Origin: Dactylorhiza incarnata
Taxonomy: Eukaryota > Streptophyta > Magnoliopsida > Asparagales > Orchidaceae
DNA length: 64,000 nt
Reading direction: 5' to 3'
Assembly (NCBI GenBank): GCA_033032865.1
Contig: JAWHQI010000064.1
Location: forward strand, 2,542,001-2,606,000
Shown here piece by piece: positions 63,520 through 64,000 of the stretch. Position 1 is the first letter of the stretch; the number at the start of each line of letters is the position of its first letter. Below the pieces are notes generated by a model, which was not told the DNA's origin, searched no databases, and saw only the letters and a program-made list of their open reading frames with translations. The translations under genes and the position numbers were made by a program.

Positions 63520-64000
63520 ATTCATAATGTCAATATTACACTTGCTATTTTAATGTAATGTCATCAAATTCTTTTATTTATTTCAAAATAATTTAAATTA
63601 TAATATTAATTACGTGATTATGCATTCAAATAAGTAAAAAAACAAATTGTTGAAAATAAAATTTTCAAGTTATGATAATTATTATATTATCTAATAATTA
63701 ATTACTCTCAAATCAAATAAATAAATGTGACTTTGAAAGGAGAGAGAAGAAAAGAGAGAAGAGACTCAAGAGGTAGAGAGGGGTGCCATGCGTGAGGCTG
63801 CGAGCCACGTAAATGTCATCGTGCCATGATACTGTGGTTGTCGGAGTACTGTCTGTTGAATATTTTGCATTGTAAGTGCGCACGTGTCAGGATCGACTCA
63901 TTAGTGACCAGTTAGTGACATGTTTATCTAGGACACGGCTCTACGATGGAGGTAATATATATTTTCATTCCAAACATGATGGAATATACGTAGAATACTT
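63520..64000. other. AT-rich flank, nothing recognised
   Basis: Contains a purine-rich stretch (63738-63782, GAGAGAAGAAAAGAGAG) and no gene or element I can support. Confidence 0.5.

Overview
The window looks like a transposon-filled stretch of a flowering-plant nuclear genome. It holds Ty1/copia Sirevirus LTRs, Ty3/gypsy elements of the chromovirus (Tekay/Del-like, Reina-like) and Tat lineages, hAT-like and PIF/Harbinger-like non-autonomous DNA elements, and one exon of a WRKY transcription factor. The species cannot be named from the sequence. No rRNA, tRNA, CRISPR or bacterial-type operon was seen. The WRKY exon (51929-52106, minus) is the only host gene piece I can support.

Layout. 1-4812: two nested Sirevirus fragments in opposite orientation. 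4813-7831: AT-rich DNA with local duplications and an 18-bp minisatellite inside a 447-bp tandem duplication. 7832-16534: a Tekay-like chromovirus on the minus strand (TSD tatat) with a likely 76-nt intron joining gag to pol. 16626-29312: a 12.7-kb Tat-lineage element on the minus strand (TSD catac) with an intact ~1.8-kb-codon gag-pol, an 18-copy 87-bp 3' array, and two intron-containing genes on the opposite strand. 30298-31049: a decayed LTR related to that element. 31258-37401: remains of a Reina-like gypsy element on the plus strand, split by a 3.8-kb solo LTR (TSD cgttg) and a hAT-like MITE. 37402-39029: a probable solo LTR. 39299-41432: MITEs and the first of three arrays built on the palindrome CGCCCGGGCG. 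41439-49165: a TIR element (TSD tta) holding the second array and interrupted by a 6.0-kb gag-protease-only retrotransposon (41664-47710, TSD ggcgt). 49307-50850: a TIR element holding the third array. 50924-55715: MITEs, the WRKY exon, a candidate solo LTR and two hAT-like elements. 55716-63519: a Tat-like non-autonomous element with a rearranged gag ORF on plus and a spliced antisense gene on minus.

How the parts relate. The gag-protease-only element has the same primer-binding site, polypurine tract, LTR ends and LTR TATA box as the 12.7-kb Tat element, and its 3' repeats share a core with that element's repeats. It is therefore a plausible non-autonomous partner that borrows the RT, RNase H and integrase of the larger element. 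Both elements that carry antisense genes encode the same architecture: a 'putative gypsy type transposon'-like domain, a proline-rich part, a coiled coil and an acidic tail, in three exons.

Candidates for something new: the gag/pol mini-intron of the chromovirus; the intact, spliced, TATA-driven antisense gene in the Tat element; and the DNA transposons that carry ~1-kb arrays of a CGCCCGGGCG palindrome, one of them arranged as an inverted repeat.
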